In this document: one piece after another, positions 16,955-25,885 of the stretch
How the letters are laid out: every line of letters starts with the position of its first letter
How positions within the stretch are numbered: the stretch's first letter is position 1
Origin: VRUE01 sp963748075
GTDB taxonomy: Bacteria > Actinomycetota > Thermoleophilia > Solirubrobacterales > 70-9
Assembly: GCA_963748075.1 (NCBI GenBank)
Contig: CAVVHQ010000018.1
Location: 1-64,000, forward strand
Reading direction: 5' to 3'
DNA length: 64,000 nt
The notes under the pieces: generated by a model
Told to the model about the DNA's origin: nothing
What the model saw: the letters and a program-made list of their open reading frames with translations, nothing else
The model's database searches: none
Program-made: the position numbers and the translations under genes

Positions 16955-17568
16955 ATGGCGGAAGGTAGTCGCTGGGTTCTCGGTGTCACTGGACGGCTTC
17001 ATTGCCGGACCCGGCGACGGCGTGGACAATCCGCTGGGAGACGGCGGTGAGCGGCTTCACGAGTGGGTCGTCCGGCTGAGGAGCTGGCGGAAGGCGCACG
17101 GGTTGGAGGGAGGCGAGACCGGCCCCGACGACGAACTGCTCGCCAGGTCCTTTGACGCGATCGGCGCCTTCGTGATGGGCCGGAGGATGTTCGACCACGG
17201 GGAGGAGCCGTGGGGGGAGGAGCCGCCGTTCCACAAGCCCGTCTTCGTCGTCACCCACCGTCCGCGTGATCCGCTCGTCAAGGAGGGTGGGACGAGCTTC
17301 ACCTTCGTCGGCGACATCGAGAGCGCTCGTGGAGCAGGCCAGAGTGGCGGCCGGCGGGAAAGATGTCGGCTTGGGCGGCGGACAGATCGTCCGACAGCTG
17401 CTCGGCGCGGGCCTCCTCGACGAGCTGCAGCTCCAGCTGGTCCCGGTGCTGCTCGGCGGCGGCGTGCGCCTCTTCGAGGGCCTGGCCCCGGACGCGGCCG
17501 AGCTGCAGTGCACCGAAGCGGTCGAGTCCCACGGGATTGCCCACCTGCGCTTCCGGGTCTTGCGGTAG
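16955..17568 (+). pseudogene. Dihydrofolate reductase family (RibD-C-like) gene with two frameshifts
   Basis: Reading from the ATG at 16955 needs one base removed right after it to give RKVVAGFSVSLDGFIAGPGDG, the normal N-terminus of the DHFR/RibD-C family. The frame then runs through AFVMGRRMFDHGEEPWG and FVVTHRPRDPL to FTFVGDIESA, where a second extra base near 17329 shifts it to VEQARVAAGGKDVGLGGG and on to a normal C-terminus. The GGxxV-type cofactor motif and LLDELQLQLVPVLLGGG are intact. With both shifts corrected the protein would be about 203 aa. A strong RBS (AAGGGGGG) precedes the ATG. Confidence 0.75.
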
Positions 17569-17601
17569 ACGCCTGGACGCTCCCGGGTTGGCGCTCTTGC
17601 C

Positions 17602-17817
17602 CTAATCGTCGTGGCGGTGGCGGATCGCCCACAGCTCGAAGGCGACCAGCCCGACCAGCAGCGAGCCGAAGGCGACGGAGGGCGGCAGCCAGCCCTGCGG
17701 GCGCACGACGAGCAGGGCGCCGACGGTGAAGGCGTCGGCGATCAGCAGGAAGCCGACCAGCACCGGGCGTATCGCCGCCCATCCGGTCGTCTGGCGGCGA
17801 CCGGGCCCGCCGCCCAT
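17602..17817 (-). CDS. Two-helix membrane protein, unknown function
   Basis: A 71-aa protein with two hydrophobic segments (PVLVGFLLIADAFTVGALLVV and PSVAFGSLLVGLVAFELWAI) and a basic, His/Asp-rich C-terminus (RHRHDD). I do not recognise a family. It is one base apart from the stop side of the upstream cupin gene and would be its operon partner. Confidence 0.6.
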   Translation of the reverse strand: MGGGPGRRQTTGWAAIRPVLVGFLLIADAFTVGALLVVRPQGWLPPSVAFGSLLVGLVAFELWAIRHRHDD

Positions 17818-17818
17818 C

Positions 17819-18331
17819 TCAGCGGGAGGATTCGGTCGAGACCGGCGTCGCTGACGGGGCGCCCTTCTTCAGCAGCGAGGCCAGGTAGACGACGACAGGC
17901 TTCGAGCCCCGGTTCGCCGCCTGGTGGACGTCAGAGGGCTGCTCGACGATCCAATCGCCGGCGCGGAGGGTGCCGGTCTGCCCGGCCTCGATCTTCCGCA
18001 CGACCCGCGGATTCCGATCCGACTCGCCGCGACGGACCACGACCGACCCGCGGATCACCGTGTAGCGGAGCACGCCGGACTGGATGCGCGCGACCTGCGA
18101 CCCGAGGTGGTGGTGGGACGCCAGCGTCGCGCCGGGCTGGATCGTCACGCGGCTCAGGACCAGCGTCCGGTCCGGCTCGCCCTGCACGCGGCTCGTCTGC
18201 GCCAGCGCGTTCCGAACCACGCTCGGCGTCGACTGCGAGTCCGCGAACGCCCCCGGCAGCAGCGCCCACAAGGCGGCGGCTGCGGCGAGCGCCAAGACGA
18301 TCGAGGTGCGACGGAAGGCGGGCCCGGTCAT
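17819..18331 (-). CDS. Exported cupin-domain protein
   Basis: A 170-aa single-domain cupin with an N-terminal signal peptide or anchor (SIVLALAAAAALWALLPGAFA, residues about 10-30). Cupin motif 1 contains the metal ligands in GATLASHHHLGSQ and motif 2 is the GDWIVEQPSDVHQAANRG segment. It probably binds a metal on the outside of the membrane; substrate unknown. Located directly upstream of a small membrane protein and downstream of the PP-loop ATPase gene, all on the minus strand. Confidence 0.8.
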   Translation of the reverse strand: MTGPAFRRTSIVLALAAAAALWALLPGAFADSQSTPSVVRNALAQTSRVQGEPDRTLVLSRVTIQPGATLASHHHLGSQVARIQSGVLRYTVIRGSVVVRRGESDRNPRVVRKIEAGQTGTLRAGDWIVEQPSDVHQAANRGSKPVVVYLASLLKKGAPSATPVSTESSR

Positions 18332-18356
18332 CGACGCGGGAGGCTAGACGATTGAT

Positions 18357-19046
18357 TCAGCGGTGCGTCTTGGAGCGGGCCGGGAGGAGGTCCTGAAAGG
18401 CGAAGCCGTCCCGCATCACAGCCTCGCCCAGCTCGATCTCGATCGGCCGCTCGAAGATCGGGCCGGCGTGTACGAAGGTGTGGAACTCGCCGTTCTCTCC
18501 GCAGGGATCGACGCCCGCGGGAAGGTCGTCGAGCAGCGCCTCGTCGAACGGGCGGCCGACGAAGGAGGGGTCGAGCTGGGCGGGATCGACGCAGACGAGC
18601 ACGGCTTCGAAGCCCGCGTCGATGAACTCGCGGGCCAGCTCGCCGGTGTCCCGGCCCCAGAGCGGGAACAGCGCATCCCGGCCGGCGGCGGCGAGCCGCT
18701 CCTCGCGGTAGGCGCGGATGTCCTCCAGGAACAGGTCTGCGAAGGCGATCGCGCTCGCGCCGTCGAGCGGCGGCGCGCCGAGAGCCCCGGCCATGCGCTC
18801 CTCGTATACCTCGTTCGGGCAGGGGGCCGGGATGTCCACCTCCACCAGCGCCGTTCCCGCGGCCTCGGTCTGCGCACGGGCCAGCTCGCGCCGCACCCCG
18901 TGCATGCTGATCCGCTCGAAGTCCTCGGTGAAGGTGGTGATCAGCGCCACGGGCTCCGTCTGCTCCCTGCGCAGCGCCCACAAGGCGAGCGCCGAATCCT
19001 TGCCCCCGCTCCAGGACAGCGCGACGGTTCCCTCTCCGGCCCCCAC
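18357..19046 (-). CDS. PP-loop ATPase, diphthine-ammonia ligase family
   Basis: A 229-aa ATP pyrophosphatase (adenine nucleotide alpha-hydrolase fold). The P-loop is LSWSGGKDSALALWAL near residues 10-25 and the family-specific motif is PCGENGEFHTFV near residue 185. In eukaryotes and archaea the family amidates diphthine; bacteria lack diphthamide, so the bacterial members probably adenylate another substrate. GTG start at 19044-19046. It is divergent from the hydrogenase operon with a 50-bp spacer. Confidence 0.88.
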   Translation of the reverse strand: MGAGEGTVALSWSGGKDSALALWALRREQTEPVALITTFTEDFERISMHGVRRELARAQTEAAGTALVEVDIPAPCPNEVYEERMAGALGAPPLDGASAIAFADLFLEDIRAYREERLAAAGRDALFPLWGRDTGELAREFIDAGFEAVLVCVDPAQLDPSFVGRPFDEALLDDLPAGVDPCGENGEFHTFVHAGPIFERPIEIELGEAVMRDGFAFQDLLPARSKTHR

Positions 19047-19096
19047 GTCTGCATTATCGGCGCCAGCGCCGACCGCCGAGGGATAACCTGTGCTCG

Positions 19097-20249
<1,153 letters not shown>

Positions 20250-20272
<23 letters not shown>

Positions 20273-20726
20273 CGAGGTCCTGGCCGAGCTTCCGACCTTC
20301 GCGGGGCTCGACCCCGCCTACCTGGAGTTCATCGCCGGCTGCGGCGCCAACCGGGTCTTCGAGGCCGGCGCGTATCTCGCCCACGAGGGCGACCCGGCAG
20401 ACACCTTCTTCGTGGTCAGGCACGGGCGGGTTGCGCTCGAGGTCGAGGCCCCCGGCAAGGGGGCGCTGATGATCGCGACGCTGGGCGAGGGGACGGTGGT
20501 GGGGTGGTCGTGGCTGTTTTCCCCCTACCGCTGGAGCTTCGACGCCCGGGCGCTGGAGATGACGCGGACGGTGGTATTCGACGGCGCCTGCCTGCGCGGC
20601 AAATGCGAGCAGGACAAGAGCCTCGGCTACGAGCTGATGCAGCGCTTCGCCGCGATCATGCTCGAACGGCTCCAGGCGACCCGCCTACAGCTACTCGACG
20701 TGTATGGCGCACCCGCTGCCGGCTGA
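20250..20726 (+). CDS. Cyclic nucleotide-binding domain protein in the hydrogenase operon
   Basis: A 158-aa single cNMP-binding beta-roll domain (FEAGAYLAHEGDPADTFFVV and GRVALEVEAPGKG) with a C-terminal helix but no helix-turn-helix, so it is not a Crp-type DNA binder. The phosphate-binding cassette is atypical: GWSWLFSPYRWSFDARA replaces the usual GE...RxA. This version is associated with redox-enzyme operons, and may gate hydrogenase activity or assembly by a ligand that need not be cAMP. The ATG at 20250 is preceded by a strong purine-rich RBS inside the end of the beta gene. It overlaps the gamma gene by 23 bases. Confidence 0.85.
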
Positions 20727-21564
20727 GGCGACCGCGGCCGCCGGGCCGATGGTCCCGCGGCCCTTCCGGGTCGCCGACAAACGTCGCGAGGCCGCGGACA
20801 CCTGGACCCTGGCGCTCGAGCCGGCCGACGGCGGGCCGGTGCCGGCCTTCCGCCCCGGCCAGTTCAACATGCTCTACGCGTTCGGCGTCGGCGAGGTGCC
20901 GATCTCGATCAGCGGCGACCCGGCGGGCGAGGGGCCGCTCGAGCACACGGTGCGGGAGGTCGGGCCGGTGAGCGCCGCGATCTGCCGAGCACGCCCGGGC
21001 GAGCAGCTCGGCGTGCGCGGCCCGTTCGGCAGCTCCTGGCCGCTGGAGGCGGCCGCCGGCCGCCACGTCGTCGTGGTCGCCGGCGGCATCGGCCTGGCGC
21101 CGCTGCGCCCGGCCCTGCTCGAGGCGCTCGCCCGGCGCGATCGGCTGGCGGGCCTGGTCCTGCTCTGCGGCGGTCGCACCCCCGAGCAGCTCCTCTTCCG
21201 CTCCCAGCTCGAGCAGTGGGGAGAGGACCCGCGGCTCGAGCTGGGGGTGACGGTGGACAGCGCCGAATCCGGCTGGCTCGGCCAGGTCGGTGTGGTGACG
21301 ACGCTGATCGGCGACGCGTCCTTCGACCCCGCCCGCGCCGTCGCCTACGTCGTCGGCCCCGAGGTGATGATGCGCTTCACGATCGAGGCGCTGCTGGCCC
21401 GGGGGATGGAGGCGAGCGACGTCCACATCTCGGTCGAGCGCAACATGAAATGCGCGGTGACCCACTGCGGACGCTGTCAGTTCGGGCCGACCTTCGCCTG
21501 TCGCGAGGGACCGGTGATGAGCTTCGCCGCGATCGAGCGCTTCTTCCGGGTGAGGGAAGTCTGA
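20704..21564 (+). CDS. hyhG: [NiFe] hydrogenase gamma subunit (FAD/NAD(P)-binding diaphorase, HyhG-like)
   Basis: A 286-aa ferredoxin-NADP reductase-type subunit. FRPGQFNMLYAFGVGE near residue 51 with VPISISG is the FAD-binding region, and VVVVAGGIGLAPLRPAL near residues 121-137 is the NAD(P) site. The C-terminal CAVTHCGRCQFGPTFAC segment holds the [2Fe-2S] cluster of the family. It couples H2 oxidation to NAD(P)+ reduction or the reverse. Its stop overlaps the next start (TGATG). Confidence 0.92.
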   Translation: MAHPLPAEATAAAGPMVPRPFRVADKRREAADTWTLALEPADGGPVPAFRPGQFNMLYAFGVGEVPISISGDPAGEGPLEHTVREVGPVSAAICRARPGEQLGVRGPFGSSWPLEAAAGRHVVVVAGGIGLAPLRPALLEALARRDRLAGLVLLCGGRTPEQLLFRSQLEQWGEDPRLELGVTVDSAESGWLGQVGVVTTLIGDASFDPARAVAYVVGPEVMMRFTIEALLARGMEASDVHISVERNMKCAVTHCGRCQFGPTFACREGPVMSFAAIERFFRVREV

Positions 21565-22349
21565 TGGGCGACGGGGGGCGACGAGCGAAGCTTGCGGTCT
21601 GGAAGTTCGCTTCCTGCGACGGCTGCCAGCTCAGCCTGCTCGACCTCGAGGACGAGCTGCTGGCGCTTGCCGAGGAGATCGAGGTCGCCTACTTCCTCGA
21701 GGCCTCGCGCGCCACCGTCGAGGGCCCCTACGACCTCTCGCTGGTCGAGGGCTCGGTGACGACGCCGGCCGACGCCGAGCGCATCCTGGAGGTGCGGCGC
21801 AACTCGCGGCGGCTGGTCACGATCGGGGCCTGCGCCACGGCGGGCGGGATCCAGGCGCTGCGCAACTTCGCCGACGTCGGCGAGTTCGTCTCCGCCGTCT
21901 ACGCCAGTCCGTCCTACATCTCCACCCTCGAGACCTCGACGCCGATCTCCGACGCCGTGCGGGTCGACTTCGAGCTGCACGGCTGTCCGGTCGACCGCTA
22001 CCAGCTGCTCGAGGTGATCGCCGCCATCCTCGCCGAGCGCCGCCCGGAGATCCCCTCCTACAGCGTCTGCATCGAGTGCAAGCGGCGCGGCAACGTCTGC
22101 GTCACCGTCGCCCACGGGACTCCCTGCCTGGGACCGGTCACCCAGGCGGGCTGCGGGGCGCTGTGCCCCGCGCACGACCGCGGCTGCTACGGCTGCTTCG
22201 GGCCGATGGAGACGCCCAACACGGCATCGCTGTCGGCCTGGACGCGCGGCCTCGGCGCCGAGACCCCGGACCTGATCCGCGTCTACCGCAACTTCAACGC
22301 GAACGCCCCCGCCTTCCGGGCGGCGAGCGAGCGGGAGGAGCTTCGTTGA
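21564..22349 (+). CDS. hyhS: [NiFe] hydrogenase delta (small) subunit (HyhS-like)
   Basis: A 261-aa small subunit with cysteines for three [4Fe-4S] clusters: proximal (FASCDGCQLSLL, GACATAGG, HGCPVDRY), medial and distal (CIECKRRGNVCV, CLGPVTQAGCGALCP, CYGCFGP). No Tat signal is present, in line with a cytosolic enzyme. The last residues EELR and the stop lie inside a perfect inverted repeat (22340-22391). It relays electrons from the active site of the large subunit. Confidence 0.94.
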   Translation: MGDGGRRAKLAVWKFASCDGCQLSLLDLEDELLALAEEIEVAYFLEASRATVEGPYDLSLVEGSVTTPADAERILEVRRNSRRLVTIGACATAGGIQALRNFADVGEFVSAVYASPSYISTLETSTPISDAVRVDFELHGCPVDRYQLLEVIAAILAERRPEIPSYSVCIECKRRGNVCVTVAHGTPCLGPVTQAGCGALCPAHDRGCYGCFGPMETPNTASLSAWTRGLGAETPDLIRVYRNFNANAPAFRAASEREELR

Positions 22350-22391
22350 AGGGTTTGGGGGGCTCCGTTACCCACAACGCTTCAACGAAGC
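22340..22391. repeat. Palindrome spanning the hyhS stop codon
   Basis: GCTTCGTTGAA (22340-22350) and TTCAACGAAGC (22381-22391) are perfect 11-bp inverted repeats with a 30-base interior. The left arm contains the hyhS stop TGA (22347-22349). It opens a 61-base gap in an operon whose other genes overlap. It could be an intercistronic RNA hairpin or one of the palindromic insertions seen at other gene ends here. Confidence 0.65.
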
Positions 22392-22410
22392 CCCCGCCGG
22401 AGTCGATGCG

Positions 22411-23718
22411 ATGAGCAGCGACGGGGGCACGCGGCGGATCGAGACCGGCTACCTGGCCCGGGTCGAGGGCGAGGGTGCGATGCACGTCCGGGTGCGCGGC
22501 GAGGAGGTGCTGGACGTCGAGTTGCGGATCTTCGAGCCGCCGCGGCTGTTCGAGGCGCTGCTGCGCGGCCGGGCGCTGGGCGAAGCCCCGGACATCACCG
22601 CGCGGATCTGCGGCATCTGCCCGGTCGCCTACCAGACCAGCGCCTGCCAGGCGATGGAGGACGCGCTCGGGATCGAGGTGGAGGGCCAGCTGCGCACCCT
22701 GCGCCGCCTCATCTACTGCGGCGAGTGGATCCAGAGCCACTCCCTGCACCTCTACATGCTGCACGCGCCCGACTTCCTCGGCTACGAGAGCGGCTTCGCG
22801 ATGGCCCGCGACCACCGCGAGGTGGTCGAGCGCGGGCTGCGCGCCAAGAAGACCGGCAACCGGCTGATCGAGGCGATCGGGGGACGCGCCGTACACCCGA
22901 TCAACGTCCGCGTCGGCGGCTTCTACCGCGCCCCGGAGCGTCGCGAGCTGGAGCCGCTGCGGGCCGAGCTGGAGCGCTGTCGCGACGAGGCGCTGGAGAC
23001 GGTGCGCCTGGTCGCCGGCCTCGACTTCCCCGAGCTGGAGCGCGACTACGAGCTGGTCGCGCTGCGCTCCCCGCTCGAGGGCGAGTACCCGATCGACCGC
23101 GGACGGATCGTCTCCTCGAAGGGGATCGACGTCGCGCCGGCCGAGTTCGACGCGACCTTCGAGGAGCAGCACGTCGCCCACTCGACCGCGCTGCACGCGC
23201 GGGTCCGCGGACGCGGCGCCTACCTGGCCGGGCCGCTGGCCCGCTTCAGCCTCAACTCCGACCGTCTCTCGCCGCTCGCCGCCGCGGCGGCGCGGGAGGC
23301 GGGGATCGGCGAGGGCTGCCGCAACCCCTTCCGCAGCATCATTGTGCGCGCGGTGGAGATCCTCTACGCCTTCGACGAGGCGCTGCGCCTGCTCGACGCC
23401 TACCAGCGGCCCGACGCCCCGGCGGTCGAGTTCGAGCCGCGCGCCGCGGTCGGCCACGGGGTCAGCGAGGCGCCGCGCGGGCTGCTCTACCACCGCTACG
23501 AGATCGACGACGCCGGCCAGATCGTCTCGGCCTGGATCGTGCCGCCGACCTCGCAGAACCAGCGCTCGATCGAGGATGACCTGCGCGAGTTCGTCGCCGC
23601 CAACCTGGCGCTGCCCGACGAGCAGCTGCGCGACCGCTGCGAGCAGACGATCCGCAACTACGACCCCTGCATCTCCTGCTCGACCCACTTCCTGCGGCTC
23701 GAGGTCGAGCGGGAGTGA
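22411..23718 (+). CDS. hyhL: [NiFe] hydrogenase alpha (large) subunit (HyhL-like)
   Basis: A 435-aa catalytic subunit. The N-terminal L1 motif RICGICPVAYQTSAC gives active-site ligands C67 and C70, and the L2 motif DPCISC (C420, C423) near the C-terminus gives the other two. After L2 there is the tail STHFLRLEVERE, which includes the His after which maturation endopeptidases usually cut. All four Ni-Fe ligands are present, so the enzyme should be functional if matured. It overlaps the endopeptidase gene (GTGA). Confidence 0.95.
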   Translation: MSSDGGTRRIETGYLARVEGEGAMHVRVRGEEVLDVELRIFEPPRLFEALLRGRALGEAPDITARICGICPVAYQTSACQAMEDALGIEVEGQLRTLRRLIYCGEWIQSHSLHLYMLHAPDFLGYESGFAMARDHREVVERGLRAKKTGNRLIEAIGGRAVHPINVRVGGFYRAPERRELEPLRAELERCRDEALETVRLVAGLDFPELERDYELVALRSPLEGEYPIDRGRIVSSKGIDVAPAEFDATFEEQHVAHSTALHARVRGRGAYLAGPLARFSLNSDRLSPLAAAAAREAGIGEGCRNPFRSIIVRAVEILYAFDEALRLLDAYQRPDAPAVEFEPRAAVGHGVSEAPRGLLYHRYEIDDAGQIVSAWIVPPTSQNQRSIEDDLREFVAANLALPDEQLRDRCEQTIRNYDPCISCSTHFLRLEVERE

Positions 23719-24551
23719 GCGGGGAGCGGCGCCTGTTCATCGGGATCGGCAACCCGCTGCGCGGCGACGACGCCGCCGGGCTGCTGGCGGCGCGGGCGCT
23801 GCGCGTGCGGGGGACGGACGGGGTCGAGGTGCGCGAGCTGGAGGGCGAGCCGGTCGACCTGATCGAGGCCTGGGAGGGGGCCGAGGCGGTCGTCGTCGCC
23901 GACGCGGTCGCCTCCGGCGGCGAGCCGGGGGAGGTGCACCGGATCGACGCCGCCGCCGGGCCGCTGCCGGCGGCGCTGGCCGGCCCCTCGACTCACGCGC
24001 TGGGGCTGGCCGAGGCGGTCGAGCTGGGCCGGGCGCTGGGGCGGCTGCCGCGGCGGCTGGTCGTCTACGGGATCGAGGCGGCGCGCTTCGAGGCCGGCGC
24101 CGAGCCCGGCGAGGCCGTCCGCGAGGCGGCCGAGCGGGTCGCCGCGGCGGCGCTCGGGGATCTGCGCGGGAGACCCCTGACCCACGGCTCCGCTTCCGGG
24201 AGCCTTTATCACTCCATAGGGGCGAAGAGCCTCCCGGAAGCGGGAGCTGCCCCGTGCTACGTTGAGCGCGCGATGTGTCTGGCGATACCCGGTCAAGTCC
24301 TGGAGGTCGTCGACGAGCGCAACCGGCTCGCCAAGGTCGACGTGGCCGGGGTGCGGCGCAACGTCAGCATCGGGCTGCTCGACGAGGAGGACGGCGGGGT
24401 CGGGGTCGGCGACTGGGTGTTGATCCACGTCGGCTTCGCGATCTCCAAGGTCGACGAGGCCGAGGCCGAGGCGACGCTGCAGCTGCTCGCCGGCCTCGGC
24501 GCCGAGTACGAGCAGGAGCTGGAAGAGCTGAAGGGGAGCGCGATCGAGTGA
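23715..24551 (+). CDS. Hydrogenase maturation endopeptidase, read through in frame into HypC
   Basis: Residues 1 to about 152 are a HyaD/HycI-type aspartate-free or Ni-dependent endopeptidase: FIGIGNPLRGDDAAGLLAA at the N-terminus with the conserved Asp, a Glu in the ELEGEPVDLIEAWEG segment, the VVVADAVASG strand and PSTHALGLAEAV with the third metal ligand. There is no stop after the domain: the frame passes through a palindrome (24186-24247) and directly into a complete HypC (24273-24551). The join reads GDLRGRPLTHGSASG and so on, with no linker-like composition. HypC probably still starts at its own ATG, since its Cys2 must be N-terminal to work. Confidence 0.85.
   Translation: MSGERRLFIGIGNPLRGDDAAGLLAARALRVRGTDGVEVRELEGEPVDLIEAWEGAEAVVVADAVASGGEPGEVHRIDAAAGPLPAALAGPSTHALGLAEAVELGRALGRLPRRLVVYGIEAARFEAGAEPGEAVREAAERVAAAALGDLRGRPLTHGSASGSLYHSIGAKSLPEAGAAPCYVERAMCLAIPGQVLEVVDERNRLAKVDVAGVRRNVSIGLLDEEDGGVGVGDWVLIHVGFAISKVDEAEAEATLQLLAGLGAEYEQELEELKGSAIE
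24186..24247. repeat. Palindrome inside the endopeptidase-HypC junction
   Basis: GGCTCCGCTTCCGGGAGCC (24186-24204) and GCCTCCCGGAAGCGGGAGC (24229-24247) pair almost completely, with one bulged base. The interior is 24 bases. The element is read through in one open frame that joins the protease to HypC. Confidence 0.65.
24273..24551 (+). CDS. hypC: Hydrogenase assembly chaperone HypC
   Basis: A 92-aa HypC/HupF-family chaperone that with HypD carries the Fe(CN)2CO unit to the hydrogenase large subunit. It begins MCLAIPGQVLEVVDE, with the essential Cys2, and continues with a typical small beta-barrel (VAGVRRNVSIGLL, VGDWVLIHVGFAIS). It is nested in frame at the end of the endopeptidase reading frame; the spacing and the need for Cys2 favour independent initiation at this ATG. 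It is followed by a second HypC-like gene with a GTGA overlap. Confidence 0.9.
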   Translation: MCLAIPGQVLEVVDERNRLAKVDVAGVRRNVSIGLLDEEDGGVGVGDWVLIHVGFAISKVDEAEAEATLQLLAGLGAEYEQELEELKGSAIE

Positions 24552-24772
24552 GCGCGAGCAGCGATCACGGTGACGTCTGCATCACCTGCGGCGACGTCGC
24601 CGAGCCGTTGCGGGTCGTCTCGCTCGACACCGAGCGCGAGCTGGCGCTCTGCGAGGACGGCGCCGGGCGCCGCGAGACGGTCGAGGTCGCCCTCGTCGCC
24701 CCGGTCGCCGTCGGCGAGGAGCTGCTCGTCCACGCCGGGACCGCGATCGCCAAGCCGGGAGCGCCGCGGTGA
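24548..24772 (+). CDS. Second HypC/HupF-family protein
   Basis: A 74-aa beta-barrel protein with CITCGDVAEPLRVV near the N-terminus in place of MCLAIPG, followed by ALCEDGAGRRETVEVALV and GEELLVHAGTAIA. It lacks Cys at position 2 and has a CxxC instead, and starts at a GTG that overlaps the hypC stop. Such CITCGD-type paralogues accompany hypC in other actinobacteria; they may be scaffold variants. The specific role is unknown. Confidence 0.8.
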   Translation: MSASSDHGDVCITCGDVAEPLRVVSLDTERELALCEDGAGRRETVEVALVAPVAVGEELLVHAGTAIAKPGAPR

Positions 24773-25885
24773 GGTTCGTCGAGGAGTTTCGCGATGCCGG
24801 GCTGGGCGCGGCGCTGGCGGCGCAGATCGCCTCGCTGCCCGAGCCGGGCCGCCACTACAAGCTGATGGAGATCTGCGGCGGACACACCCACGCGATCTAC
24901 CGCTACGGCCTCGACGACCTGCTGCCCGACCAGGTCGAGCTGGTCCACGGCCCGGGCTGCCCGGTCTGCGTGATCCCGATGGGCAGGGTCGACGACGGGA
25001 TCGCGATCGCCGAGCGCGACGGCGCGATCCTCGCCTGCTTCGGCGACATGATGCGGGTGCCGGGCTCGGAGCGGACGCTGCTCGAGGCGAAGGCGGGCGG
25101 CGCCGACATCCGCGTCGTCTACTCGCCGCTCGACGCGCTGCGGATCGCCAAGGCGAACCCCGATCGCGAGGTCGTCTTCTTCGCGATCGGCTTCGAGACG
25201 ACGGCGCCCTCGACGGCGCTGACCCTGAAACGGGCGAGGGCCGAGGGGTTTGGGAACTTCTCCTGCTTCTGCAACCACGTGACGATCGTGCCGCCGCTGC
25301 GAGGCGCTGCTCGAGTCGCCCGAGCTGAGCCTCGACGGCTTCGTCGGGCCCGGCCACGTCGCCACCGTGGTCGGCGCGCGCCCCTTCGAGTTCATCCCCG
25401 CCGAGCACGGCAAGCCGTTCGTCGTCTCCGGCTTCGAGCCGCTCGACGTCCTGCAGTCGATCGAGATGCTGCTGCGCCAGCTGCGCGAGGGGCGCTGCGA
25501 GGTCGAGAACCAGTACCGGCGCGTCGTCCCCGACGAGGGCAACCCGGCGGCGCTGCGGGCGATGTCCGAGGTCTTCGAGCTGCGCGACCACTTCGAGTGG
25601 CGCGGCCTCGGCTCGATCGAGCGCAGCGCGCTGAAGCTCTCCGCCGCCTACTCGGACTTCGACGCCGAGCTGCGCCACGAGGTGCCCGGCGTCCGCGTCG
25701 CCGACCCCGAGGCCTGCCAGTGCGGCGACGTGCTGAAGGGCGCGATCAAGCCCTGGGAGTGCAGGGTGTTCGGTACCGGCTGCACGCCCGAGCACGCGAT
25801 CGGGACCTGCATGGTCTCCCCTGAGGGCGCCTGCGCCGCCTACTACAACTACGGCCGCTTCGCCCGCGAGAGGGAGCCGGCGTGA
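24769..25885 (+). pseudogene. hypD: HypD Fe-S scaffold, disrupted by one frameshift
   Basis: HypD carries the Fe(CN)2CO fragment and a [4Fe-4S] cluster. Frame 1 holds MEICGGHTHAIYRYG, LVHGPGCPVCVIP and AIGFETTAPSTALTL up to NHVTIVPPL; then one extra base near 25301 shifts the frame and the rest (EALLESPELSLDGFVGPGH through the cysteine-rich CQCGDVLKG, CRVFGTGCTPEHAIGTC) continues in the next frame to a normal end. Corrected length is about 371 aa, normal for HypD. As it stands the protein would be truncated and hydrogenase maturation would stop. All other genes in the operon are intact, so a sequencing error is the simplest explanation. Confidence 0.85.
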
